From Anthoceros angustus (taxonomy: Eukaryota > Streptophyta > Anthocerotopsida > Anthocerotales > Anthocerotaceae), in NCBI GenBank assembly GCA_010909165.1, contig VJWM01000044.1:1116001-1180000 (forward strand): 64,000 bases of DNA, in the 5' to 3' direction. The translations under genes and the position numbers were made by a program. Below the pieces are notes generated by a model. The model searched no databases, had not been told where the DNA came from, and saw nothing but the letters and a program-made list of their open reading frames with translations. Below are positions 55,261-64,000 of this stretch, in pieces. Position 1 is the stretch's first letter. The number at the start of each line of letters is the position of its first letter.

Positions 55261-55394
55261 CACAGTACACTTTTCCCGTTTACGTTTTACATCCTCCTCT
55301 CTCTGCACCGTTTAGAATGTTTACCGGATTATCCTCCAGAGAGCAGGTGAATCATTCCCCGGCAGAGGTTTGTCTTACATTCTCTACATCCGGC

Positions 55395-55575
55395 AGGGCG
55401 CTGGTGGCGAACGATTCACGAAGGCTGCGATAGATGAGGAGGCGGCAAATTGATTCACGACTGCACGAATGCCAAGAGCAGGAGGTGGCAAAATCATTCA
55501 CGAATACCAAGATCGGTGGCAAAATGATTTACGAATGCCAACATTAGGTGGTGGCAAGATAATGAGCGTAGGATC
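55395..55575. repeat. Degenerate short tandem repeat, about 35 bp
   Basis: Four imperfect copies of a unit containing ggtggcaaaat.attcacga and atgccaa follow one another downstream of the tRNA gene. The rest of 55,261-56,455 shows no supportable gene. Confidence 0.65.
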
Positions 55576-56455
55576 AGGATTGTGGACTGGAAGAGAACTA
55601 CGCAGTCGATGTGGAGAGTACAACCAAAGAAAAATATGTATGCAGCTGCCAATCGAGACTCTCGTCGGGGATGGATGGCAAGCAGACTCTAACTTTCGGA
55701 CACATGTTTGATTTGTGTTCGAATCTACTAGCCCTGGCCGTGCACATGCGGGCTTTCAGTACCGGGACCGGTGAATCTGCTGAAAGAGCAGCTAAACCTG
55801 TGACTAGTCTATTGCAGTCCTTCTCAGCCGGCTGGTGAGGGAACCATGGTGGCTTTCAATCACATACCTGGGTAGCAAGGGGATGATGACCACCATGAGC
55901 AGCAGCGGGGAGTCATCTGAGATTGGCGCAGTTAGATACAGCGAGCTTAACGTGCTGTGCGGACCACACATTTGTATCTGAAGCTGTCCCACATGTGGCA
56001 AACTCCAGTCTCCACCCAAGAGCTCCACCCTTGAGACTATGGCACGAGGCCAGCAGCCTCAGAGTGCATGTCATTACTACACAGCCTGACCTACATCAGG
56101 CATTGGCCAAGGAGGAGAGAGAGCATCCTCGAGCAGCCGCGACTGTTTCATCATTCCAGCATCCAATATGGTTTATGAGGTCGCGGCGCATGCATGCCGA
56201 GCATTGAGCGGATGGTGTGATACAGAGGGCAGGGAACGAGCTCGTCGGCCTGCGGACATTTACCATTCTTCAAACCACCCTGGGCCCTGCTGGAATGATG
56301 GGACTTGACCGATAATGGAACGACATGGATGTGTTAGCTGGACAATCTTATGCGTAGCTTGCCTCTCATTGAGCACCGTCCATAAGAACCCAGAACCGTA
56401 CACGAACCTGTGGCTTGTCCAAACAGCTGCTGTCAGGTGCATTCCGGCCAGCGTC

Positions 56456-57004
56456 ATGGGGGAAGCGGAGCATCCCTTTCTGTACCGGGTGAGCGACGAG
56501 CGCGAGTGGAAGACTGCAACCGCGGATGGCCAGCTGGTGGGAGGTGACCTGGATCGCGCAAGCGGCTTCATTCATCTCAGCACCTTCTCCCAGGTCAGCA
56601 CACCGGCTGTCTGCCTATACTCGCTTCCTTGCCGCCCTGCCCTGGAGATAGTTGTTCGCTTCAATGTTGTGGAATGCTTCAGGTGAAAGGAGTGCTGGAG
56701 CTTTTCTTCAGCGGCAGGGACGATCTCTATCTGCTCAAAATCGACGCAGCAAAGGTAGTGGATTTCATGAACGCACACCAGTTGTGACAGTGGGCAAGTG
56801 GCATGTGCTCCTGTTTTCACCGCACTTTCCCTGTTTACAAGGCAGCTGGGAGCCGGGCTCAGGTACGAGCGCGTTGAGGAGGTTGGCCAGGAGTTTCCGC
56901 ACTTTTATGGTCCAGGAGAGACTTCTGCTGCCATACCCCTGTCGCTTGTTGTCGAATGGAAGAAGCTGCAACTCTTGGAAGGCAAGCATATCCTCCCTCC
57001 ATGA
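56456..57004 (+). CDS. DUF952-family small protein
   Basis: Three exons (56,456-56,593, 56,683-56,754, 56,846-57,004) stay in phase and encode 122 aa, the usual size of DUF952 proteins. The start gives MGEAEHPFLYRVSDEREWK. The family signature GFIHLST follows at about residues 38-44, then ELFFSGRDDLYLLKIDAAKL, LRYERV and the FPHFYGP motif. The biochemical role of the family is not established; related proteins are common in bacteria. The frame is intact, with a C-terminal extension (EWKKLQLLEGKHILPP). It converges on the ribosomal protein gene eL34. Confidence 0.88.
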
Positions 57005-57075
57005 TGTGCTGCGTCTATGAAGGCGTTCTTGTCACGGTTTCAGCTAGGTATTCGACTGTGCTTCGTTCGAAGAAA

Positions 57076-57170
57076 ATCAGATATGACCTTACCTTCTATG
57101 GATCCCCACCAGAGGATGAGAATCAGATATGACCTTACTTTCTATGCATCCCCACAAGAGGATGAGATGG
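57076..57170. repeat. Tandem duplication of about 46 bp
   Basis: Two adjacent copies of a unit running from aatcagatatgaccttac to cagaggatgag/caagaggatgag, differing at a few bases. It lies just downstream of the DUF952 stop. Bases 57,171-57,837 show no supportable gene. Confidence 0.85.
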
Positions 57171-57837
57171 AGAAGTTTTGTCCCTTCTCCATTGTGCCAA
57201 GCTGCTTACGCGGCCCGCAAAGGCAGGGATTCTCTTGCGCAACAAAAAGACCTGTTTCTTGCAAGGCCAACGCTCAGGTGGTACGAGCAAAACTCACACT
57301 CTTTCAATTACGATTTTCCGATCTGGATAGTACATATCGGCTTTGCAGTTCGTTGAGTCGCACTCTCTCAGCGGCAACAGCATCAGAAACCTCTGAATCG
57401 CACTCTCACCGGCGCCAGAGGCAGCAAAAAACAGGTCCACGTCTACTGTCAGCGACATCACAAAATGAGCACCGAAGACAACTAAGATCCGGACACATAC
57501 AATCACATCACAGGCCACAAAGATGCCCTCAGGGACCTCAGACACAACCATGTACCAAGATCTTGTCAAATGTAACTATATGCCAAGATGTTATGCCCGT
57601 CAGATATTTTGTGTGATAATGATCATCACATATCAGCATTGCAGAATATCTATCATCCTTGGGCAGTCACTTCGGTGTCACTAGAAAATCATGCAGAGTG
57701 ATGTCGACGCATTTCTCACACACCAATATTCAGCATGCACAGTGCTAGTGCACCTAGAGTGTACTTTACTCAAAAAGAGATTGTGACATTAGTCACAATT
57801 TCCGAAAACAATTCAAGAATGACCACTCGACCTAAAC

Positions 57838-58512
57838 CTAAGACTGGGCTTTGGCAGCTTGCTTCTCCTTGGACTTCTGAATTTTCAAGACCTTCTTCAC
57901 AATCTTCTGCTCTTCCACAAGGAAGGCGCGAATGATTCTGCAGCCCCGAGGACAACACAACGTCATCACAAAGTCACAACCGCTGCAAAAGCACACAATG
58001 CAACTGCATCCACCACAGCTCAGCTTGGCGAGGCAACCCTACCTCTCCCGAACAGCGGAGCCACATAAATTTCCGCCATAAGCGCGGTTCACAGTCTTCC
58101 TGTGTCTGTGCAACCTGCCAGTCCTGTACTCAGCTGGCCTCAAATGAGGGATCTGAAGTCACGAACCAAGAGCGCGTAGGTCAGGACGTCCGCGCAGATT
58201 GACCTCCACAACCCCATCAAAACCTAAAAGCTTAGACTGCTGGTCAGCGGCCTCACCCCGGGAATACGCTTCCCCGTGACAGAGCATATGGGCCCGTTTG
58301 CCCTCTTTTTGGCGGTCTGGAAGACGAGCTTCCCACCTGAAGGCCAGAGCAATAAAAACCATCAACACACCGTTCGAAAGCTGCACTCCTCAAGGACTCC
58401 GTTCGACAAGGACAATCTACCCGCGCCTCGTACCTGGAGTCTTCACAACACGAGTCTGGTTCGACTTGGTGGCATAGCAGTGCCGCCGCCGGTACGTAAG
58501 CCTTTGCACCAT
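57838..58512 (-). CDS. RPL34: 60S ribosomal protein eL34
   Basis: Structural protein of the cytosolic large ribosomal subunit. Four exons with exact phases (58,512-58,434, 58,336-58,257, 58,152-58,043, 57,937-57,838) give 122 aa, matching the family (about 117-120). The protein starts [19 protein letters not shown] and continues [61 protein letters not shown] and [14 protein letters not shown], ending KAQS. One Cys of the first CxxC-like pair seen in many eL34 proteins reads PICSVTG here, a common form. The gene is intact and therefore probably functional. Confidence 0.95.
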
Positions 58513-59292
58513 TTGACCCGACTCCTAGAGCGCGCTCGCAGAAGCTAAATCTGTAAGGGTCGTGGATTGCCTGCCACATGAAACCTGCTAAACCTGCCGT
58601 CGGAAAACCATTTAAAGAGCCTACCGGCCGAAACTCAAGAGGTAGGTGTTTACCCAAATACTTTTTTTTTAAAAACCCAAATACACACGTACATAGGTCC
58701 CTCTCCATTTTCCGAATTTCTCGTATAGTCTAGGTGCCTAAGAGGTACCATATAGTCTAGGTCCTCTTTGCATGCCACTTTAGAGCAAGTACATGCGTCA
58801 TCAGTAACTCATGTCTTTCATAAAAAATGCTGCTGCAGCAAACTGCAATCTTGAGTACTAGCAGTGAGATGGAGCAAACGCATGTAGATTATTTTATGAT
58901 CCATTCACATATGTTTTAGGGCTCAGGGGGTGCTTCTATTGTCGAATCAAGATGCTACTAGCAAGAATCTAGACCAAGTCATTTGCATTGCAATTTGCAA
59001 CAATATCAATCAATGTGGAGCTAAATTGCGTGTTAGACGCACATTGGCACAGGCACGAGTTCCTGATGGCGAGCTGGGGAAGGAACCAAGGATAATCTTC
59101 TAGAGGCTCATATCCATGCTGGCTTCTAGGTGATCTATGAGTTGCTTTGAAATAGGCTTTGAAGCCAAGTTCTTCATTATGTGGGTCCCTTACAAGTGCT
59201 GGAGGGTTGGAGTGATTGGGGGAGGATGTAGGAGGAGGATGTAGAGGGAGCGATGGTGACTTGGAGCGATTGTAGAAGGTGCAAGAGGGAGC
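58513..59292. other. Intergenic, eL34 promoter side
   Basis: Bases just right of 58,512 must hold the eL34 promoter and 5' UTR. No distinct gene was seen beyond it. The part near 59,200-59,290 (gtagaggga..gcgatggtg repeated) already resembles the repeat block that follows. Confidence 0.5.
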
Positions 59293-59574
59293 GGTGGTGG
59301 ATGCGGAGTAGGCAAAGATTTTTATGGTGCCGGAAAGGGAGGATGCCCTTCGCAAGTACATTATATACAGCATAGGACTTGTTAACTCCAGCGGATATGA
59401 GCGATAAGAGATGGTGCTACTCTTTTCTTTATATACGAGTTTGTTGTCTAACTTGTCAAGATACGCTGATCATCATCATCATTATCATGTCTTCCATGCC
59501 GCGTTGTTGGGGGTGGCACGACAGCAGGACCCGGGAGGTCATGGTAGGAAGGCCTTGCGGTGAGCCGACTTCCA

Positions 59575-59930
59575 AGTCTAGGGTTTCACAGGTTTAGGGT
59601 TTTGCGATGGCTGGTCTTCCAGGTCTAGGGTTCTACGATGGCAGCTTTAGGGTTTTAAGGCAGGAGGTGGAGTTTTACAGTGGCGGAGCCCGGCGGTGAG
59701 CCGGCTTCCAGGTTTAGGGTTCCATAGGTTTAGGGTTTTGCAGCGAATGGTCTTCCAGGTTTAGGGTTTCTTTAGGGTTTCTTTAGGGTTCGAGCAAGGG
59801 ATGGAGTTTCGCATTGGCGGAGCCGACTTTTCTTTAGGGTTTCTTTAGGGTTCCATAGGTTTAGGGTTCCATAGGTTTAGGGTTCCATAGGTTTAGGGTT
59901 TCTTTAGGGTTTCTTTAGGGTTTAGGGCTC
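59575..59930. repeat. Interstitial telomere-like TTTAGGG zone in copy A
   Basis: More than fifteen TTTAGGG or CTAGGG motifs occur, often as gtttctttagggtttcttta (11-base period) or ccataggtttagggtt (15-base period). Plant telomeres are TTTAGGG, but these are interspersed, not pure. Confidence 0.85.
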
Positions 59931-60327
59931 GGGGTGCGCGATGGGTTGTTAGGTGTTTTGGCGGGCTGTGGCCCCATGGACGGGGGCCTTCAGGCAGGCT
60001 ATTAGGGCTCGCCATACGGAGCATACACTCCTTATATCTGGTAAATGCCGGGGACGCTTTCTCCTTAGCATGCGGTGCCCCCTCGACCCTAACACCCTTG
60101 GGCAGTCATCCACAAGTTGTTCCCTGAATCGTGCCATTCTCGTTTGTTCTTGCCCTCTCTTTATGATACAGTCCACTCCTTCAGTGGCAGTCAAGGACAC
60201 CCCCTGTCCAGTCTGTGCTCAGTTGTGTTGTGGGGTAAAGGGGGTGAAATGTCACATTGGGCACAAATATAAGGACTTCGACCGAACCACCTGGGAGGCT
60301 CAGGTAAGGCTTGCCACTTTTTAAAGT

Positions 60328-60600
60328 GTGGCTATACATTTGGCTCCGAGTTTGGATGCTCCCTTCGGCCCGCCCCCAGAGTCCTCGCGGTGGTTGCAAA
60401 TGCAATTGGATTATCTACTCACCCTGTTCGAAGCACACTTTCCGGGATCCCACCTTTTTCTACGTTTCCCGAGGCGCCTGCATGACGACGTTCGCCTTGC
60501 ATACCGGCTTCCTCTGGATCGCCTTGCGCTGGACCCAAGAACCTTCTCTTTCTTCCGCTTTGTCCTCTCCAATTTACTCTTCAGGATCCGCCATCTCTAA
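60328..60600 (+). CDS. Open frame duplicated unchanged in the two blocks (copy A)
   Basis: The frame ends in LLFRIRHL and contains LDYLLTLFEAHFPG and RRLHDDVRLAYRLPLDRL. No family is recognised. The same amino acids occur in copy B at 62,208-62,441. It may be a gene fragment or a non-coding stretch that was recently homogenised. Confidence 0.25.
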   Translation: MAIHLAPSLDAPFGPPPESSRWLQMQLDYLLTLFEAHFPGSHLFLRFPRRLHDDVRLAYRLPLDRLALDPRTFSFFRFVLSNLLFRIRHL

Positions 60601-60738
60601 CTAGTGTCTTTATCCTCAACAAGTATGTGGTACAAGTGTTAAAGTGATCCCTTTAAAGACTAGCCTCATCCCTTCGATAAGGTGCTTACTCCACTCCGGC
60701 CCACATAAGTACCTAAAGCCACCTAAATGCAGACTACC

Positions 60739-60954
60739 TTACTTAAGCTTTAGCGGGGGCAAAGATGCGCTTGGAACAGCTCCCGAAGTTGGACAGCAAT
60801 GTTGCGACCTATGAGGCACCCAAACAGTGATTGGGCGCACCCCGGGCATGGGCTTCTCCATAGCCTGTAAACTGTTGGCCCCCAACACTCGAGAGATCCG
60901 GTGAGGAGTCTCACCGCCACCGCTGCCGAATGAAGAGCTCCGCGGAGTAGGCAA
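60739..60954 (-). pseudogene. Reverse-transcriptase fragment in copy A
   Basis: The minus strand carries RISRVLGAN, LQAMEKPMPGVRPITV and then, after a frame change, the segment IGRNIAVQLRELFQAHL. The first part matches the finger region of plant retroelement RTs of the type K...GVRPIAVG followed by RLV.....L. The frame break and truncation show that it is dead. Confidence 0.55.
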
Positions 60955-61204
60955 AGATTTTTATGGTGCGGGAAAGGAGGAGGATGCCCTTCGCAAGTAC
61001 ATTATATCATAGGACTTGTTAACTCCAAATGGATATGAGCGATAAGAGATGGTGCTACTCTTTTCTTTATATACGAGTTTGTTGTCTAACTTGTCAAGAT
61101 CTGATCATCATCATCATCATTATCATGTCTTCCATGCCGCGTTGTTGGGGTGGCACGACGGACGGGAGGTCATGGTAGGAAGGCCTTGCGGTGAGCCGAC
61201 TTCC

Positions 61205-61785
61205 AAGTCTAGGGTTTCAGGTTTAGGGTTTTGCGATGGTGGTCTTCCAGTCTAGGGTTCTCGATGGCTTTAGGGTTTTAAGGCGGGAGGTGGAGTTTGA
61301 TGGAGCCGGTGAGCCGGCTTCAGTTTAGGGTTCCATAGGTTTAGGGTTTTGCATGAATGGTCTTCAGTTTAGGGTTTCTTTAGGGTTCGAGCAAGGGATG
61401 GAGTTTCGCATTGGCGGAGCCCGACTTTTCTTTAGGGTTCGAGCAAGGGATGGAGTTTCGCATTGGCGGAGCCCGACTTTTCTTTAGGGTTTCTTTAGGG
61501 TTTTGCGATGGTGGTCTTCAGTTTAGGGTTCCATAGGTTTAGGGTTTCTTTAGGGTTCGAGCAAGGGATGGAGTTTCGCATTGGCGGAGCCGGTGAGCCG
61601 GCTTCAGTTTAGGGTTCCATAGGTTTAGGGTTTTGCAGCGAATGGTCTTCCAGGTTTAGGGTTTCTTTAGGGTTCAGGCAAGGGATGGAGTTTCGCATTG
61701 GCGGAGCCCGACTTTTCTTTAGGGTTCGAGCAAGGGATGGAGTTTCGCATTGGCGGAGCCCGACTTTTCTTTAGGGTTTCTGTTC
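61205..61785. repeat. Interstitial telomere-like TTTAGGG zone in copy B
   Basis: As in copy A, but expanded: the segment ttagggttcgagcaagggat plus ggagtttcgcattggcggag is repeated about five times between TTTAGGG motifs. Confidence 0.85.
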
Positions 61786-62207
61786 AGGATTTCGGGAGCG
61801 GGGGTCTGCGCGATGGGTTGTTAGGTGTTTTGGCGGGCTGTGGCCCCATGGACGGGGCCTTGAGCTATTAGGGCTCGCCATACAGACATACACTCCTTAT
61901 ATCCGTAAATGCCGGACGCTTTCTCCTTAGCATGCGGTGCCCTCGACCCTAACACCCTTGGGCGTCATCCACAAGTTGTTCCCGAATCGTGCCATTCTCG
62001 TTGTTCTTGCCTCTCTTTGTAATCTGATCCACTCCTTGATGGCGATCAAGGACACCCCGTCTCGTGCTCAGTTGTGTTGTGGGGTAAAGGGGTGAAATGT
62101 CACATTGGGCACAAATATAAGGACTTGACCGAACCACACAGGAGGCTCGGGTAAGGCTTGCCACTTTTAAAGTGTGGCTATACATTTGGCTCCGAGTTTG
62201 ATGCTCC

Positions 62208-62441
62208 TTGACCCGCCCCGAGTCCTCGCGGTGGTTGCAAATGCAATTGGATTATCTACTCACCCTGTTCGAAGCACACTTTCCGGGATCCCACCTTTTT
62301 CTACGTTTCCCGAGGCGCCTGCATGACGACGTTCGCCTTGCATACCGGCTTCCTCTGGATCGCCTTGCGCTGGACCCAAGAACCTTCTCTTTCTTCCGCT
62401 TTGTCCTCTCCAATTTACTCTTCAGGATCCGCCATCTCTAA
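62208..62441 (+). CDS. Open frame duplicated unchanged in the two blocks (copy B)
   Basis: Same peptide as the copy A frame from SSRWLQMQLDYLL to the end. The upstream part differs because copy B has small deletions. It lacks an ATG until the MQLDYLL methionine. Confidence 0.25.
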   Translation: MTRPESSRWLQMQLDYLLTLFEAHFPGSHLFLRFPRRLHDDVRLAYRLPLDRLALDPRTFSFFRFVLSNLLFRIRHL

Positions 62442-62581
62442 CTAGTGTCTTTATCCTCAACAAGTATGTGGTACAAGTGTTAAAGTGATCCCTTTAAAGA
62501 CTAGCCTCATCCCTTCGATAAGCAGGCTTACTCCACTCCGGGCCCACATAAGTACCTAAAGCCACCTAAATGCAGACTACC

Positions 62582-63503
62582 TTACTTAAGCTTTAGCGGG
62601 GGCAAAGATGCGCTTGGAACAGCTCCCGAAGTTGGACAGCAATGTTGCGACCTATGAGGCACCCAAACAGTGATTGGGCGCACCCCGGGCATGGGCTTCT
62701 CCATAGCCTGTAACCTGTTGGCCCCCAACACTCGAGAGATCCGGTGAGGAGTCTCACCCCTGGCCACTGCCGCCGCCAGAATGAAGAGCTCCGAGAAACC
62801 ACTAGAAGGATCCTCCGAGGCAAAGTAATCCCGAAAGTGATCATAGACTGTCCCAAACATACCACCTGAAGAAAAACCGCAGGGTAGTGGTAAGAGCCCT
62901 ACGGAAGACCGCCTTGTCGAGACAAAAAGGCTCCTCCAATACGTAATCTAGGATATGTTGTGGAATGAGGTCATTTGGGGCCAGATGAAGGGCATGGAGC
63001 GCATAGAGGATATGTTGTGGAATGAGCTCATTTCGGGCCAGATGAAGGGCACAGAGCGCATAGAGGATATGTTGTGAAATGAGGTCATTTCGGGCCAGAT
63101 GAAGGGCACGAAGCGCATAGAGGATATGTTGCGGAATGAGGTCATTCGGGGCCAGATGAAGGGCACGGAGCGCATAGAGGATATGTTGTGGAATGAGGTC
63201 ATTTGGGGCCAGATGAAGGGCACGGAGCGTAGAGCTGGTGTCCTCGGAGGCTGGCGCCACCGGCTCCGGGCGAAGTGCCCAGGCAGCCCTAACATATTCC
63301 TTAGCACGGCCTAGCAAGAGACACCCTTGATCTCGCTGCACGCCTCCCCTCCTCCCCTCCTCCTGCAGAGCTTCCCAATCCTTGGCCCGGAACCGACTGA
63401 GATGAGATGCCACCTCCCTATGGTCGGACAAACCACCCCTAGAGTGACGAAGACACCACCGGGGGAGAGAAAGGAACAGAGTCCAAGCCACTTTGCCTCT
63501 CAT
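62582..63503 (-). pseudogene. Reverse-transcriptase polyprotein remnant, frame-broken
   Basis: Two overlapping minus-strand frames together resemble the N-terminal and finger part of a retroelement RT polyprotein. The first frame (63,503-62,841) contains AKDWEALQEE, five repeats of HLAPNDLIPQHILYA type and EPFCLDKAVFRRAL. The second frame (62,860-62,582) contains MFGTVYDHFRDYFASED, RISRVLGANRLQAMEKPM and GVRPITV. A further shift is needed for GRNIAVQLRELFQ. A typical plant retroelement RT has the same order: PNDLIP..IL, AV.RAL, then GVRPIAVG. No palm motif (YADD) lies in the window. The element is inactive. Confidence 0.6.
62951..63235 (-). repeat. 57-bp coding minisatellite, five copies
   Basis: Copies begin at 62,951, 63,008, 63,065, 63,122 and 63,179 (ggatatgttg, with one variant), an exact 57-base period. 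On the minus strand each copy adds 19 residues of the pattern LRALHLAPNDLIPQHILYA without breaking the frame. Only one copy would be expected in the parent RT protein. Confidence 0.95.
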
Positions 63504-64000
63504 GCATGGCTCGTTACTTTTTAGAGCCCTCTTGAGAACTATTTATATTAATTAGCATAGGTGACGCTTGCGAGTAAACTACGGTATGCAAATGATAGAC
63601 GATTGAAATAAAAAACGACCTGAGAAGGCATGGCCCCTCATGCTTCTTGAGTTCAACCTCGTGATTGAGGTTCTAGTCCAAGGATATCCTTAACCCTAGA
63701 AGGACGAACGATTCAATTTTTCGCCCAATGTTTAGGGCCGTAAATTGTTTTCGGGAGGTTTCAAGCCAGGGGACACTTGAGCAAACTAACTGAGGGCCTT
63801 AGGGCCTTAGGGCCTTAGGGCCTTAGGGCCTGTGGCCGTGTGGACAAAAATCAGTGTCATGGATCCTGTGCTACACGTCGAAACATGGAAAGATGCTTCA
63901 AGATCCGCCTCAACCACTCGGCCTGAGGCCTTGTTCTTGCACACACGATGGTAAAACGCGGGAATTCCGCCTCTCCCAGGATTTTTGTCTTCGGAAAGTG
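63504..64000. other. Right-end stretch without a gene
   Basis: No coding sequence can be supported. A 9-base repeat (ccttagggc in five copies) lies at about 63,792-63,830. Confidence 0.6.

Larger units (their letters stand above)
59293..60942. repeat. Segmental tandem duplication, copy A (about 1.65 kb)
   Basis: This block starts near gcggagtaggcaaagatttt and is repeated in order by copy B. Shared landmarks and their offsets are: gttaactcca (59,381 versus 61,018), gtcctcgcggtggttgcaaa (60,381 versus 62,222) and tgaagagctc (60,931 versus about 62,782). The block contains a TTTAGGG-like zone, a plus-strand open frame and a minus-strand RT remnant. Confidence 0.88.
60943..62792. repeat. Segmental tandem duplication, copy B (about 1.85 kb)
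   Basis: Copy B is head-to-tail with copy A. It is longer because its TTTAGGG-like zone has extra internal repeats of agcaagggatggagtttcgc. Outside the zone it carries many losses of one to six bases relative to A, while 62,222-62,522 matches A without visible change. Confidence 0.88.

Noticed and set aside
63792-63830. Telomere-type repeat at the right end
   Set aside because: The unit is ccttagggc with a 9-base period, not TTTAGGG/CCCTAAA, and has only about five copies.

Overview
The window is nuclear DNA of a green plant that still makes flagellated sperm, most likely a seed-free land plant (bryophyte or lycophyte grade). This is inferred from four things. Every solid gene has GT-AG introns, mostly about 80 to 250 bases. 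Several genes are plant families (MOS1-type BAT2_N protein, EBS/SHL-type BAH-PHD reader, SWEET sugar transporter). There is a DNAAF5 (HEATR2) gene for assembling axonemal dynein, which flowering plants lack. The interstitial repeats are of the plant telomere type TTTAGGG. I cannot name the species.

Layout. Bases 1-5,500 are GC-rich decayed repeats with a scrap of a retroelement. Bases 7,000-21,450 hold three genes: a FANCJ-type DNA helicase on the minus strand (about 6,996-12,798), a divergent plus-strand gene of unknown function with an RG-rich stretch (13,000-14,691; six exons, 380 aa), and a large minus-strand hybrid histidine kinase with several PAS domains (14,810-21,442). Bases 21,450-24,560 are intergenic with short tandem repeats. 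A long MOS1 homologue runs from 24,565 to 33,449. After a repeat-bearing gap comes an EBS/SHL chromatin reader (37,012-38,662), then an AT-rich gap.

A compact cluster follows: SWEET (41,272-42,624, minus), MOZART1/GIP1 (43,418-43,615, plus), KAE1 (43,843-45,104, plus), a quinone-oxidoreductase-like MDR enzyme (45,884 to about 47,286, minus) and DNAAF5 (47,543-51,741, plus). After another AT-rich and polypurine gap come a tRNA-Ala(AGC) (55,188-55,260), a small DUF952 protein (56,456-57,004, plus) and ribosomal protein eL34 (57,838-58,512, minus). The right end (59,290-63,500) is a tandem segmental duplication full of TTTAGGG-like motifs, with reverse-transcriptase remnants on the minus strand and a five-copy 57-base minisatellite.

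The genes do not form one pathway. Functional pairings that the layout suggests are FANCJ with its divergent unknown neighbour (about 200 bases of shared promoter) and the oxidoreductase with DNAAF5 (also head to head). No prokaryotic-style system, CRISPR array or defence island is present. The most interesting unexplained items are the uncharacterised FANCJ-paired gene, the in-frame stop that splits the MOS1 BAT2_N region, the two alternative EBS tails, and the duplicated telomere-like/RT block.
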